Made by a program: the position numbers and the translations under genes. Below are positions 7,905 through 15,834 of a DNA stretch of 42,162 nucleotides, one piece after another; position 1 is the first letter of the stretch; the number at the start of each line of letters is the position of its first letter. Location of the stretch: assembly GCF_004353915.1 (NCBI RefSeq), contig NZ_SMRP01000018.1, forward strand, positions 122,244 through 164,405, given 5' to 3'. The notes under the pieces are model-generated. The model was not told the origin of the DNA. It searched no databases and was given only the letters and a program-made list of their open reading frames with translations. Origin of the DNA: Paraburkholderia silviterrae. GTDB lineage: Bacteria; Pseudomonadota; Gammaproteobacteria; Burkholderiales; Burkholderiaceae.

Positions 7905-9071
7905 ATGAGCAAGACACTGTCGGCCATTATCGCGGGCGGAGGTCTCGGCGGCCTCGCCACCGCGGCTGCGCTGGCGCAGCGCGGCTGCGACGTGACTGTC
8001 TACGAACGGCAGTCGGCGCTGCGCGCCTCGGGCTCGGGCATCTATATCTGGGAGAACGGCCTGCGCGTGCTCGACGCGCTCGGCGCTTACGACGACGCCG
8101 TGCGCGGCGCCTTCGAGGGCCGCGCGTTCGAGCAGCGCGACAAGCACGGTGGGGTGATCGATTCGGCGCCGGTCGGTGCCGGCAAGCGGCTCATCACGGT
8201 CAAGCGCAGTCAGTTGCTCGACGCCCTGCGCGATGCGGCGCTGCGCGCGGGCGTGAAGGTGGTCACGTCTTCGGAAGTGATTGGCGCCACGCCGCGCGGC
8301 GAATTGCGTTTCGCCAACGGGGACGTGGCGCGCGCGGATCTCGCGGTGGGCGTCGACGGTATCTGGTCGCGCGTGCGCGAGGCGCTCGGCCTCGAAACGT
8401 TTCACCAGCAGACCGCCGAGGGCGCGCTGCGCACCGTGATCGAGCGGCGGCCCGGCGACATTCCCGCCGGGGATGCGGGCAAGTACATCGAGAACTGGAA
8501 TGCGGAGCGGCGTTTTCTCATCACGCCCATCAACGAGACGCAGATCTATCTCGCGCTGACCTGTCCCGAGCGCGATCGCGCGGCGCGCGACACGCACCTC
8601 GACAAGGCGCTATGGAGCGAGGCGTTCCCTCGCTGGGCGCACCTGATCGAGCGCATTGGCGCGGACGTGAGCTGGGGCGTGTACAGCATCATCCAGTGCA
8701 GCGCGTGGTCGGCGGGACGCACGGCGATTCTCGGCGATGCCGCGCATGCGCAGCCGCCCAATCTCGGCCAGGGCGGCGGCATGGCGATGCAGAACGGCCT
8801 CGCGCTCGCGTGCGCGCTCGAAGGCATCGAGTGCGCCGAGGCCATTCCCGCCGCGCTCGAAGCGTGGGAAGCGCGCGAGCGCCCGCTCGTCGATCATTGC
8901 CAGAAGTGGTCGACGCTCTATGGCGAAGTCGCGTGCCTGCCCGACGAAGTGCGGACCTCGACGATCCGCGCGGCCATGGCCCACCCGTGGGTGATCGAGC
9001 AAATCAATCGCGCGGCACACCACGTGCCCACCGGCACGGGCGAACGCGCGCGCAGCGTCAGTTTGCTTTGA
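7905..9071 (+). CDS. FAD-dependent aromatic hydroxylase (salicylate / 3-hydroxybenzoate hydroxylase-like)
   Basis: The 388-residue enzyme has the group A flavoprotein monooxygenase signatures: FAD-binding GGGLGG at residues 11-16, the DG motif at 151-152 (VDGIWSRVR) and the second FAD motif GDAAH at 277-281, followed by PPNLGQGG. Such enzymes use NAD(P)H and O2 to hydroxylate or decarboxylatively hydroxylate aromatic acids. The ATG at 7905 was chosen because the glycine motif then falls at the usual distance from the N terminus; CGGAG lies 10 nt upstream. It is co-directional with the dioxygenase. Its last 14 bp overlap the end of the converging AraC gene. Confidence 0.9.
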   Translation: MSKTLSAIIAGGGLGGLATAAALAQRGCDVTVYERQSALRASGSGIYIWENGLRVLDALGAYDDAVRGAFEGRAFEQRDKHGGVIDSAPVGAGKRLITVKRSQLLDALRDAALRAGVKVVTSSEVIGATPRGELRFANGDVARADLAVGVDGIWSRVREALGLETFHQQTAEGALRTVIERRPGDIPAGDAGKYIENWNAERRFLITPINETQIYLALTCPERDRAARDTHLDKALWSEAFPRWAHLIERIGADVSWGVYSIIQCSAWSAGRTAILGDAAHAQPPNLGQGGGMAMQNGLALACALEGIECAEAIPAALEAWEARERPLVDHCQKWSTLYGEVACLPDEVRTSTIRAAMAHPWVIEQINRAAHHVPTGTGERARSVSLL

Positions 9072-10230
9072 CGGCTCGACCGGGCGGCGCGCCGGTGTCG
9101 GCGCGGCCGCGTCGCAGCGTGTCCTGCGGGCGTTCGCCGAAGCGTTCGGTGTAATACCGCGCGAAGCGGCCGTAGTGGAAGAAGCCCCATTGCATGGCGA
9201 GCTGCGTGAGGTTCTCGGCGTGCGGTGCGCCTTCGAGCAGAGCTTCGCGCACACGCCGCAGGCGCAGCTCGCGCAGATAGCCCATCGGCGTTTGATCGTA
9301 AGTGCTCCGAAACGCATTGAAGAGCGCGCGTGCGCTCACCCCCACGGCTTCGGAGAGCGACTCGACAGTGACGGGTTCCGCCGCATGCGCCTCGAGGTAG
9401 TCCACGGCGCGCCGCACGTAAGCCGGCGCGATGGCGGGCAGCGCCTGCGTGAGCGCAAAACGGTGCGAAAGGTTGTGCGGATGTGCGTAGAGCAGCGCAT
9501 CGATCAACATCTGCTCGATGTGCGCGCAGTAACCGGCATTCTCGAGCAGCTCGGGAAAGGTCTCGCTGCCTTCGATCACGTGGCGCAGCGTGCTCATCCA
9601 CGCGCGGCCCGCGCGGCCGTTCAGATCGAGGCCCAGATCGAAGCTGACTGGCTCGCGCGCCTGGCAGCCGAGATGCGCCGCGCAGGTGCGGTCGATGAGC
9701 TGCTGATCCACTTTCACGATCAACTGCGAGAGCGATGGCGCGAGGTCCAGATGCACGGGCTTGCCAGGGGACATGACGACGGCGTGCGCAGTGTCGCCGT
9801 CGAGCGATTCGCGCCCGCATCGGTAGCGGCCGCCGCCACGCAATGGAATTTCCACGAGCACGAAGCCTTCGAAGCAGTCCGGCTCGACCTTCACCTCGGC
9901 ACCATATTCGAGCATGTGCAGCGAGATTCGCCCGATTTGCTTCGAATAGAGGTGCGTATTGAGTGCGCGATCGGGATCGCGCAAGGTCATCGCGTGCGGC
10001 TTGAACGCACGTCCGACGACTTCGGTCACCTGGTCGAAATCCTGCGCGCCGCTCAATTCGCGGTGCCAGTTGCTCAGGTTGGGCCGCTCGGCACTCGATG
10101 CGAAATGAGGGGGAGAGCTGAGCATTGCAATGTCGGGAGGAGCGAAAATGCGAAGCCCGGGCCGGGCGGGTGCAGCGGGTGCTGTGCGAGGCGCCGCAAG
10201 AAATAGGCCAGTCTCTGAACTGGCCCGCAT
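9058..10230 (-). CDS. AraC-family transcriptional regulator
   Basis: The frame encodes up to 390 residues. The last 100 or so (about 285-385) contain the paired helix-turn-helix of AraC/XylS regulators, including VESLSEAVGVSARALFNAF and GFFHYGRFARYYTERFGE. The N-terminal part (about 60-230) resembles the sensor domain of AndR-like activators of aromatic catabolism. No good ribosome site precedes ATG 10230 or the alternative ATG at 10125 (MLSSPPHF); domain length favours 10125, and the longer form is given only as the maximum. It converges on the hydroxylase with a 14-bp tail-to-tail overlap and is the likely activator of the neighbouring operons. Confidence 0.88.
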   Translation of the reverse strand: MRASSETGLFLAAPRTAPAAPARPGLRIFAPPDIAMLSSPPHFASSAERPNLSNWHRELSGAQDFDQVTEVVGRAFKPHAMTLRDPDRALNTHLYSKQIGRISLHMLEYGAEVKVEPDCFEGFVLVEIPLRGGGRYRCGRESLDGDTAHAVVMSPGKPVHLDLAPSLSQLIVKVDQQLIDRTCAAHLGCQAREPVSFDLGLDLNGRAGRAWMSTLRHVIEGSETFPELLENAGYCAHIEQMLIDALLYAHPHNLSHRFALTQALPAIAPAYVRRAVDYLEAHAAEPVTVESLSEAVGVSARALFNAFRSTYDQTPMGYLRELRLRRVREALLEGAPHAENLTQLAMQWGFFHYGRFARYYTERFGERPQDTLRRGRADTGAPPGRAVKAN

Positions 10231-10437
10231 GTCTGCAATTATTGACAGTCTCGCTGTGCGAGATATTGGGGGAAGTCCTTAGCGGCGCTTGATATTCGGG
10301 CGCCAGCAATATCGCCCCTGCGTGACATATCTTGACATCCATTTCTAACGATTCAGTAAACCGCTCACGGGTGGCGGCCTTTACACTTGCACGCCATGCG
10401 AGTCTTGAATCGCTGCTTCGTTATTCATGGAGAGAAA

Positions 10438-10701
10438 ATGAAACGCATTAGTCTGATGTTGGCCGCGGCGCTGATGGCTACTTCGATGGCGACTTCGGCT
10501 TTCGCGCAAGATGCCAGGATGCAACAACTGCAGTCGCGCTTCGAAGCGGCCGATACCAATCACGACGGCAAGCTCACCAAAGCCGAGGCGCAGGCCGGCA
10601 TGCCGCTCGTCGCCAAGAATTTCGATCAGATCGACGCGGCCCACAAGGGTTATGTGACGCTCGACGACATCGCACAATACGCGGCAAAGCGGCATCAATA
10701 A
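10438..10701 (+). CDS. Exported EF-hand calcium-binding protein
   Basis: The 87-residue protein starts at ATG 10438 with GGAGAG six bases upstream. Residues 1-23 are a signal peptide ending AFA. One canonical EF-hand loop spans Asp39-Glu50 (DTNHDGKLTKAE) with all acidic ligand positions present. A second loop at Asp66-Asp77 (DAAHKGYVTLDD) has lost ligand positions 3 and 5 and probably does not bind calcium well. The product should be periplasmic and may sense or buffer calcium. It opens a run of small exported proteins around a two-component system. Confidence 0.85.
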   Translation: MKRISLMLAAALMATSMATSAFAQDARMQQLQSRFEAADTNHDGKLTKAEAQAGMPLVAKNFDQIDAAHKGYVTLDDIAQYAAKRHQ

Positions 10702-10920
10702 CTCCGCCTCGAATAACGTTCGTTCCAGGCCGGCTTTGCAGGGGCGCGCCGCTCGCCACACCGGTTGACATGCAAGCAACCGGCGAGGCGCAGCCCGCGC
10801 GCCGCCCACACGACGACGCATGCCGGCAGTGCTTGTCCTCGCCTGCCCGATCTCGATGTTCCTCCCCGTGTACACCCCCATTCGGCAATCCGCTTCCGCC
10901 ATGGCGGATGGGCTTTTTTG
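10702..10920 (+). ncRNA. Possible small RNA ending at an intrinsic terminator
   Basis: No reading frame here looks coding. The segment carries a C-rich stretch (gttcctccccgtg, 10853-10865) that could pair with Shine-Dalgarno sequences, and it ends at a terminator-like hairpin with six T. The terminator lies over 180 nt from the EF-hand stop, farther than usual, so it could end an independent small transcript or a long 3' UTR from which an sRNA is processed. This is a structural guess; I recognise no known RNA family. Confidence 0.25.
10888..10919 (+). terminator. Rho-independent terminator
   Basis: The inverted repeat ATCCGC / GCGGAT encloses a short loop that itself contains ccgccatggcgg symmetry, and is followed by gggc and six T (10914-10919). 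It would end transcription coming from the EF-hand gene or from a small RNA in the gap, and insulates the next gene at 11047. Confidence 0.55.
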
Positions 10921-11046
10921 CGCCCAGGGCCGCGTCGACACACGTCGACATAACTTTTGAATAGCCTGGAATATGCCGCCTCTCTAAGGTGTGACCACCG
11001 TCGCGCCCAAGGCTTGCGACCGTTGTCCATCCATTCAGGAGCTGCC

Positions 11047-11367
11047 ATGAAGATCCGTTCTCTCGTCTCATTCGCCATTGGTCTCGTCGGTGCGTGCGTT
11101 GCTCGCTATGCGTCGGCAACCAGCGTTGCGGTGGGCATCAGTATTCCGATCGCGCCCGCGCCGGTCGTTGCCGTTCCCGCGCCGGCTTACGTGGCTGCTC
11201 CCGTGGCTGCGCCCGTTGTCGCCGTGCCCGCCACCATCGTTCCCGCGCCGGTCGTCGTCGCGGCGCCTGCGTTTGTGCCCGCGCCCGTCTACGTTGCGCG
11301 TCCGCCCGCCGTCGTGGTTCGCGGCGGATACGGCTACTGGGGACGTGGCGTCGTGGTCGTGCGATAG
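11047..11367 (+). CDS. Small exported Val/Ala/Pro-rich protein
   Basis: The 106-residue protein starts at ATG 11047 with CAGGAG nine bases upstream. Residues 1-24 form a signal peptide ending YASA. Residues 35-90 are low-complexity repeats built from V-P-A-P and V-A-A-P units. The last residues turn to Gly, Tyr, Trp (RGGYGYWGRG). Such proteins are common in Burkholderiaceae envelopes and are of unknown function. The terminal aromatic-glycine segment recalls the YXWGXW protein at 13057. It lies between two other small exported proteins on the same strand. Confidence 0.7.
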   Translation: MKIRSLVSFAIGLVGACVARYASATSVAVGISIPIAPAPVVAVPAPAYVAAPVAAPVVAVPATIVPAPVVVAAPAFVPAPVYVARPPAVVVRGGYGYWGRGVVVVR

Positions 11368-11512
11368 CGCGGCAGCATCGCAGATCAGCGCAAGGGTCAG
11401 GCTGTGTGCTTGCGCGTTGCGCCCATGAAGCCTGATCGAATCGATATTGCATTGGCGTGCACACACCTATGCGGTTTTGCCGGCCATGCACTGAAACGGA
11501 AATTGTCGTGCC

Positions 11513-12043
11513 ATGAAATCATTCAAGCATCAGTCCGCGCTTGCCGCCGCTTTGGCGTTGGCATGTCTTGCCGGGTGCGCAGTCGTGCCGCCCAGCTATC
11601 CAACCGTGATGGCGCTGCCCGCGCAGGGCAAGACCATCGCCGCGTTCCAGCAAGACGATTACGCGTGCCGCACGTACGCGGCGCAGATCGTCAATCCGGT
11701 TGCCGCGTCGCCCGCTGTGGCGAATTCCGCGCTGGCCGCTCCAGCGCTAGGCGCCGCGGGCGGCGCGGCGGCCGGGGCGCTGATCGGCGCGGGGGCGGGC
11801 AATGCCGGCGCCGGCGCGGCAATCGGGGCGGGTGCCGGCCTGCTGCTCGGCAGCGCGGCGGGCCGCAACCAGTATGCCGGCAGCGAGGCGGCGCTGCAGC
11901 GTCAATACGACAACGCGTACGCGCAGTGCATTACCGCAAAGGGCAACACGATCGCGGCGCCCCAGGTGCCGCGTGCGGTCGTCGTGGCGCCCGCGCCGGC
12001 CGTGGTTTACGCGCCGGCCCAGTATTATTACGCTCCATATTGA
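11513..12043 (+). CDS. Glycine-zipper outer-membrane lipoprotein
   Basis: The 176-residue product has a lipoprotein signal with lipobox LAGC, so Cys22 is the predicted lipid-modified residue. Residues about 80-118 form a long Gly/Ala zipper (AAGGAAAGALIGAGAG and following), the YMGG/SlyB-like element that inserts into membranes. The C terminus is rich in Val, Ala, Pro and ends in a tyrosine cluster (QYYYAPY). Such lipoproteins help stabilise the outer membrane under stress. It lies about 120 bp upstream of the response regulator, suggesting a shared envelope role. Confidence 0.82.
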   Translation: MKSFKHQSALAAALALACLAGCAVVPPSYPTVMALPAQGKTIAAFQQDDYACRTYAAQIVNPVAASPAVANSALAAPALGAAGGAAAGALIGAGAGNAGAGAAIGAGAGLLLGSAAGRNQYAGSEAALQRQYDNAYAQCITAKGNTIAAPQVPRAVVVAPAPAVVYAPAQYYYAPY

Positions 12044-12164
12044 CCCGCCGACCGCGATGCTCACGGCACGCGCGCGCTTGCGGAGCGCTTGCGCGCCGTG
12101 CACCGGTTGGCATCGGGCTCTACACTCGTATCCACTCTTCTTGCCGCTAGCGCTCCGAACCGCC

Positions 12165-12941
12165 ATGCCGCCACCCAAACCGGCCGACGAACAGACGATG
12201 AACCCGGCCCCCCAAGGCCGCATTCTCGTGCTCGACGACGACCTCGAGATTCGCAATATGCTGCAACGCTTTCTGAGCGCACAGGGTTTCGAGGTGCGCG
12301 CGGCGCGAGACAGCAACCAGCTCGATACGTTTCTCGAGCGGCATCCGTTCGACCTCCTGATTCTCGACATCATGATGCCTGGCGAAGACGGCCTGTCGAT
12401 CTGCAGACGCCTGCGCAGCCAGGGGCAGATGATCCCCATCCTGATGCTGACCGCACGCGGCGATCCGATCGACCGCGTCGTTGGCCTCGAAATGGGCGCC
12501 GACGATTATCTCGGCAAGCCGTTCTTGCCGAGCGAACTGGTCGCACGCGTGCGCGCGATGCTGCGCCGCCAGCAACTCTTCGCGCGGCAGCACGGCGCGA
12601 TGCCCAGCACGATGGGCGACGACGACGCGCTCACGCTGCGCATTGGCGAATATCTGCTCAAGCCGCATGCTCAGGAGCTGACGCTCGAAGGCGAGCCGAT
12701 CGAAGTCGGCGCGGCGGAGATGCGGCTGCTGTGCGCGCTGGCCGAGACGCCGAACCGGCCGGTCAGCCGCGAGAACCTGATCGAGCGCGCGCATGGGCGC
12801 CTCTACGAAGCGAACACGCGCAGCATCGACGTCCAGGTGCTGCGCCTGCGCAAGATCATCGAGGCGGATGCCTCTTCGCCTCGCCATATCCGCACGGTTT
12901 GGGGCGTGGGCTATATGCTCGTCGCGAAGCTCGATGGCTGA
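12165..12941 (+). CDS. OmpR-family response regulator
   Basis: The 258-residue protein has a receiver domain (about 18-135) with acidic pocket Asp24-26, phosphoacceptor Asp68 in LILDIMMPG, Thr96 and Lys118 (GKPF). A winged-helix DNA-binding domain follows (about 155-255), ending RTVWGVGYMLV, the OmpR C-terminal hallmark. Two starts are possible, ATG 12165 and ATG 12198; neither has a strong ribosome site. The cognate kinase is probably the gene at 13473, although a YXWGXW protein gene lies between them. Nearby small envelope proteins are plausible regulon members. Confidence 0.9.
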   Translation: MPPPKPADEQTMNPAPQGRILVLDDDLEIRNMLQRFLSAQGFEVRAARDSNQLDTFLERHPFDLLILDIMMPGEDGLSICRRLRSQGQMIPILMLTARGDPIDRVVGLEMGADDYLGKPFLPSELVARVRAMLRRQQLFARQHGAMPSTMGDDDALTLRIGEYLLKPHAQELTLEGEPIEVGAAEMRLLCALAETPNRPVSRENLIERAHGRLYEANTRSIDVQVLRLRKIIEADASSPRHIRTVWGVGYMLVAKLDG

Positions 12942-13003
12942 TTGTCCGAAGCGGAGCGAGGCGCGCTGTAACCGGATGACATGACTCGTTGCACGTTGTA
13001 TTG

Positions 13004-13013
13004 GCGCTAGCGC
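13004..13013. promoter_or_regulatory. Palindrome GCGCTAGCGC upstream of the YXWGXW gene
   Basis: A 10-bp perfect palindrome lies about 45 bp before the start at 13057 and is followed at once by ttatatt, which could be a -10 element. It is a candidate operator; no specific regulator can be assigned. Confidence 0.3.
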
Positions 13014-13056
13014 TTATATTGCGTGCCTGTCCTGATCGAAGAGAAAGTGACCTCGT

Positions 13057-13356
13057 ATGAAAAAACGCAATCTTGTTCGCGCGGGCGCGGCGGTTCTGGC
13101 GGCACTCGGCGCATCGGCGGTATTTGCACAGGCGGTGGTGGTGGCGCCCGTGCCGCCTCCGCCGGTTCGTTTCGAGCCGGTGCCGGTGGCGCGGCCCGGT
13201 TATGTCTGGGATGCCGGTCACTGGCTATGGCGCGCGGGCGCGTATGCCTGGGTGCCGGGCCACTGGCAAGTCGTGCGGCCCGGCTATCGCTGGATGCCGG
13301 GGCACTGGGTTGCGCGCGGCGCGACCTGGTGCTGGATGCCCGGACACTGGGCCTGA
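13057..13356 (+). CDS. YXWGXW-repeat exported protein
   Basis: The 99-residue protein has a signal peptide (about 1-24, ending VFA) and a short Val/Pro-rich linker. Four aromatic repeats of the form Y/W-x-W-x-x-G-H-W follow (YVWDAGHW, YAWVPGHW, YRWMPGHW, WCWMPGHW). This matches the YXWGXW family of short periplasmic or surface proteins, whose function is unknown. The gene sits between the response regulator and its sensor kinase on the same strand, which suggests it is controlled by, or signals to, that system. The ATG at 13057 is followed by a normal lysine-rich signal start. Confidence 0.85.
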   Translation: MKKRNLVRAGAAVLAALGASAVFAQAVVVAPVPPPPVRFEPVPVARPGYVWDAGHWLWRAGAYAWVPGHWQVVRPGYRWMPGHWVARGATWCWMPGHWA

Positions 13357-13472
13357 GCGGCATGCAATATTGCCTTGCCGCGTTCGTCGTATAAGCTCGG
13401 ATGATTACGCGGCGCGATTGGCAACACAGTATCGGGCCACCGTTGACTAGCTGGCGTTAATCGGGGAGGGCC

Positions 13473-14762
13473 ATGTTCGGCTGGTATCGCTCGTTACTGG
13501 TGCGCAACGCGCTGGCGCTGATCGTGCTGGTGCTGACCAGTCAGCTCTTTGCGGGCGCCGTTTATCTGTTCTTCGTCCAGCGCCCGCGAGCGGACGAGGC
13601 GGCGGCGCTCACCGCTTCGCAAATCCGCACGGCGAGCCGGCTGCTCGCCGCGCTGCCGCCGGCGGCGCGCGAGCAGCAGCTGCTGGCGATCAACGGCGTA
13701 TCGCAAGGCGAGGTGCCGCCGGCGAGTGCCGCGCAGCCGCTGCCGATGGGCTTCGTCGCCCGCTATTTCGTCTCGCGGCTATCGAGCGAACTCGGCCCCG
13801 GCGGCCAGATTCGCTTCGAGCAAGGCAACGCGCATCGTGTCTGGGTCCGCCTGCGTGTGGACGACGCGTATTACTGGATGCTGCTCGCGGGCGCGCCGAA
13901 TGCGATTCCGAGCCTGCCGTGGACGTTGATCAGCCTGCTGCTGTGCATCGCCACGGTTCCGGCGCTGGTGGCCTTCCTGATCCATAGGCCGGTCGAGCGG
14001 CTGCTGATGCGTCTTGCGCGCGCGGCGGACACGATCGAGCACGGGGCGTGGCCCGAGGCCGTGCCCGTGGAAGGCGCGCACGAGCTGGCGATGGTTGCGG
14101 ACGCATTCAACCGGATGGCGGCGTCGCTCGAGGAACTGGATACGACCCGCGCGCAGATGCTGGCGGGTATCTCGCACGACATCCGCACGCCGCTCACCAA
14201 GCTGCGCATGGTGCTCGAGGCGCCGGAGTCCGTCGAAGCGCCGGTGGAGAGCGCGGAGCGCTTCGTCGAGGAAATCGACCTGATCGTGCAGCAGTTCATC
14301 GACTTCGCGCGCGGCTGGGGCAGCGAGCCCGCGAAGCGCGGCGACCTCAATGCACTGATCGAGCGTCTCGCGGCCGACTACGTCGGGCTCGAATATGTCT
14401 TCGACTTGTCGCTGGATGCGCTGCCCGAATTCGCTTTTCGGCCAACGGGGATGCAGCGGCTGTTGATGAACCTGATGCAGAACGCGGTCGTGTACGGCCG
14501 TGGCGGGCTGGCGGTCAGGACCCGGATGGCGGATGGCTACGTGACGATCGACGTCGAAGACCAGGGCCCAGGCGTGCCGGCTGAGCTGTTGCCGCTCATG
14601 AAGCAGCCGTTCAGGCGTGGCCCGCAGAGCGAGCAGCGCAGCGGCTCGGGGCTCGGCCTTGCCATTGCGGAGCGGATCGCGAAGCAGCATGACGGTACGC
14701 TCGATTTGCTCGCGAACCGGCCGTGCGGCCTCGTGGCCCGGGTGCGGCTGCCCGTTCGCTGA
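13473..14762 (+). CDS. Sensor histidine kinase, EnvZ-like
   Basis: The 429-residue inner-membrane kinase has two membrane segments (about 12-34 and 150-171) flanking a periplasmic sensor of some 115 residues, then a HAMP linker (about 172-225). The H-box GISHDIRTP puts the phosphorylated histidine at His235. The ATPase domain has the N box with Asn337 (NLMQNAV), G1 DQGPGVP and G2 GSGLGLAIAERI. The architecture and H-box match EnvZ-type partners of OmpR regulators. The periplasmic domain has no recognisable fold, so the signal is unknown. GGGGAGGG precedes the ATG. Confidence 0.92.
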   Translation: MFGWYRSLLVRNALALIVLVLTSQLFAGAVYLFFVQRPRADEAAALTASQIRTASRLLAALPPAAREQQLLAINGVSQGEVPPASAAQPLPMGFVARYFVSRLSSELGPGGQIRFEQGNAHRVWVRLRVDDAYYWMLLAGAPNAIPSLPWTLISLLLCIATVPALVAFLIHRPVERLLMRLARAADTIEHGAWPEAVPVEGAHELAMVADAFNRMAASLEELDTTRAQMLAGISHDIRTPLTKLRMVLEAPESVEAPVESAERFVEEIDLIVQQFIDFARGWGSEPAKRGDLNALIERLAADYVGLEYVFDLSLDALPEFAFRPTGMQRLLMNLMQNAVVYGRGGLAVRTRMADGYVTIDVEDQGPGVPAELLPLMKQPFRRGPQSEQRSGSGLGLAIAERIAKQHDGTLDLLANRPCGLVARVRLPVR

Positions 14763-14924
14763 GCGCGCGATGCCGTGCCAACCTGCGGCGCAGCATCCGG
14801 ATCGCCAGGGAGTGCATAGTATCAAGGTAAGCCTGCGAGCCGTCACTTCCTTAATTTGCTCGCCAGTCATGTCGTTTGGCCTGGCGCGAGCGTTACCTCT
14901 TGATCGTTGAAAGCAAAATTGAAG

Positions 14925-15506
14925 ATGTCGTTTAAAACTGTACGCATGGCCGCAGTGCTTGCGGGCCTGCTCGTTGGTGGGTGTTCGAGTCTTGGGGCGG
15001 GGGCGGCACCGTCCGCTTCAACCAGTCAATCGTCTCACGCGCAACTCGAGCAGAATGCACGTGTAGCGCTGGCGCAGCTCTATTCGAGTGTGCCTCGCGC
15101 CAAGGAGTTGAGAAGCCATGCCGTTGCCATACTGGTCTTTCCGGACATCCTCAAAGCGGGACTGATGTTCGGCGGCTCGGGCGGCAACGGCGTGTTGTTC
15201 TCGCGTGATGGAAAGGTTCTGGGCTACTACAACGCGAGTGCCGTTTCGTACGGGCTCCAGGCCGGCGCACAGAGCTTTTCCGAGGCGATGTTCCTCACGA
15301 AGCCCGCCGCGGAGCGTTACCTCGATAGTAGCGATGGCTGGTCGATTGGCGCGGGTCCGAGCGTGGTCCTGGCGGACTCGGGCATGGGGCGGGACATGTC
15401 CAGCACGACCCTGCGCCCGGACGTCTATGCGTTTATATTCGGACAGGTTGGGCTGATGGCGGGCATGGGCGTGCAAGGCCAGAAGATCACCAGGCTCGGC
15501 GCGTGA
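14925..15506 (+). CDS. SYLF-domain (YSC84-like) lipoprotein
   Basis: The 193-residue protein starts at ATG 14925; an in-frame TTG at 14907 is possible but less likely. The signal peptide ends in a lipobox (LVGGC), so it is a predicted lipoprotein. The rest is a SYLF/YSC84 lipid-binding domain, with the conserved VFPDILKAGLMFGGSGGNGV region and a C-terminal glycine-rich strand (GQVGLMAGMGV). Bacterial members sit in the periplasm and are thought to bind phospholipid. It follows the kinase gene on the same strand and completes the envelope cluster. Confidence 0.88.
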   Translation: MSFKTVRMAAVLAGLLVGGCSSLGAGAAPSASTSQSSHAQLEQNARVALAQLYSSVPRAKELRSHAVAILVFPDILKAGLMFGGSGGNGVLFSRDGKVLGYYNASAVSYGLQAGAQSFSEAMFLTKPAAERYLDSSDGWSIGAGPSVVLADSGMGRDMSSTTLRPDVYAFIFGQVGLMAGMGVQGQKITRLGA

Positions 15507-15537
15507 CACAGAACGAAGCATCACAGGAGCACGACCG

Positions 15538-15810
15538 GTGTCGATCTTCGGAACTCGATTGAGCCTTCTACCGGAAGCGCTGCCGCGGCAGCCCATTCCG
15601 GTTTCCCGCGGGACTGGCGACATCATGCATGCGCGCGCAGAAGCGGGTGCACAAGCGGGTGCCGATCGGCTCACGCATGAAGAATACAGGCTGGCCACCG
15701 CGTGGCTCGACCATCTCTGGAATCAGGCGCCGGGCGAGCAGAAGTCCCGGCTCATGGTGCGCCTGCTGGTTCTCGTCGACGAATTCGAAATGCGGCGTGG
15801 CGGTACGTGA
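15538..15810 (+). CDS. Small hypothetical protein
   Basis: A 90-residue frame begins at GTG 15538, with AGGAG nine bases upstream, 31 bp after the SYLF gene. The C-terminal half is helical and charged (LTHEEYRLATAWLDHLWNQA, then RLMVRLLVLVDEFEMRR). No signal peptide or membrane segment is evident. An ATG at 15625 could give a shorter form, but the ribosome site favours the GTG. Family not recognised. It is probably cotranscribed with the SYLF lipoprotein. Confidence 0.55.
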   Translation: MSIFGTRLSLLPEALPRQPIPVSRGTGDIMHARAEAGAQAGADRLTHEEYRLATAWLDHLWNQAPGEQKSRLMVRLLVLVDEFEMRRGGT

Positions 15811-15834
15811 AGCGGCGATGTCGCCGGGAGCGGC

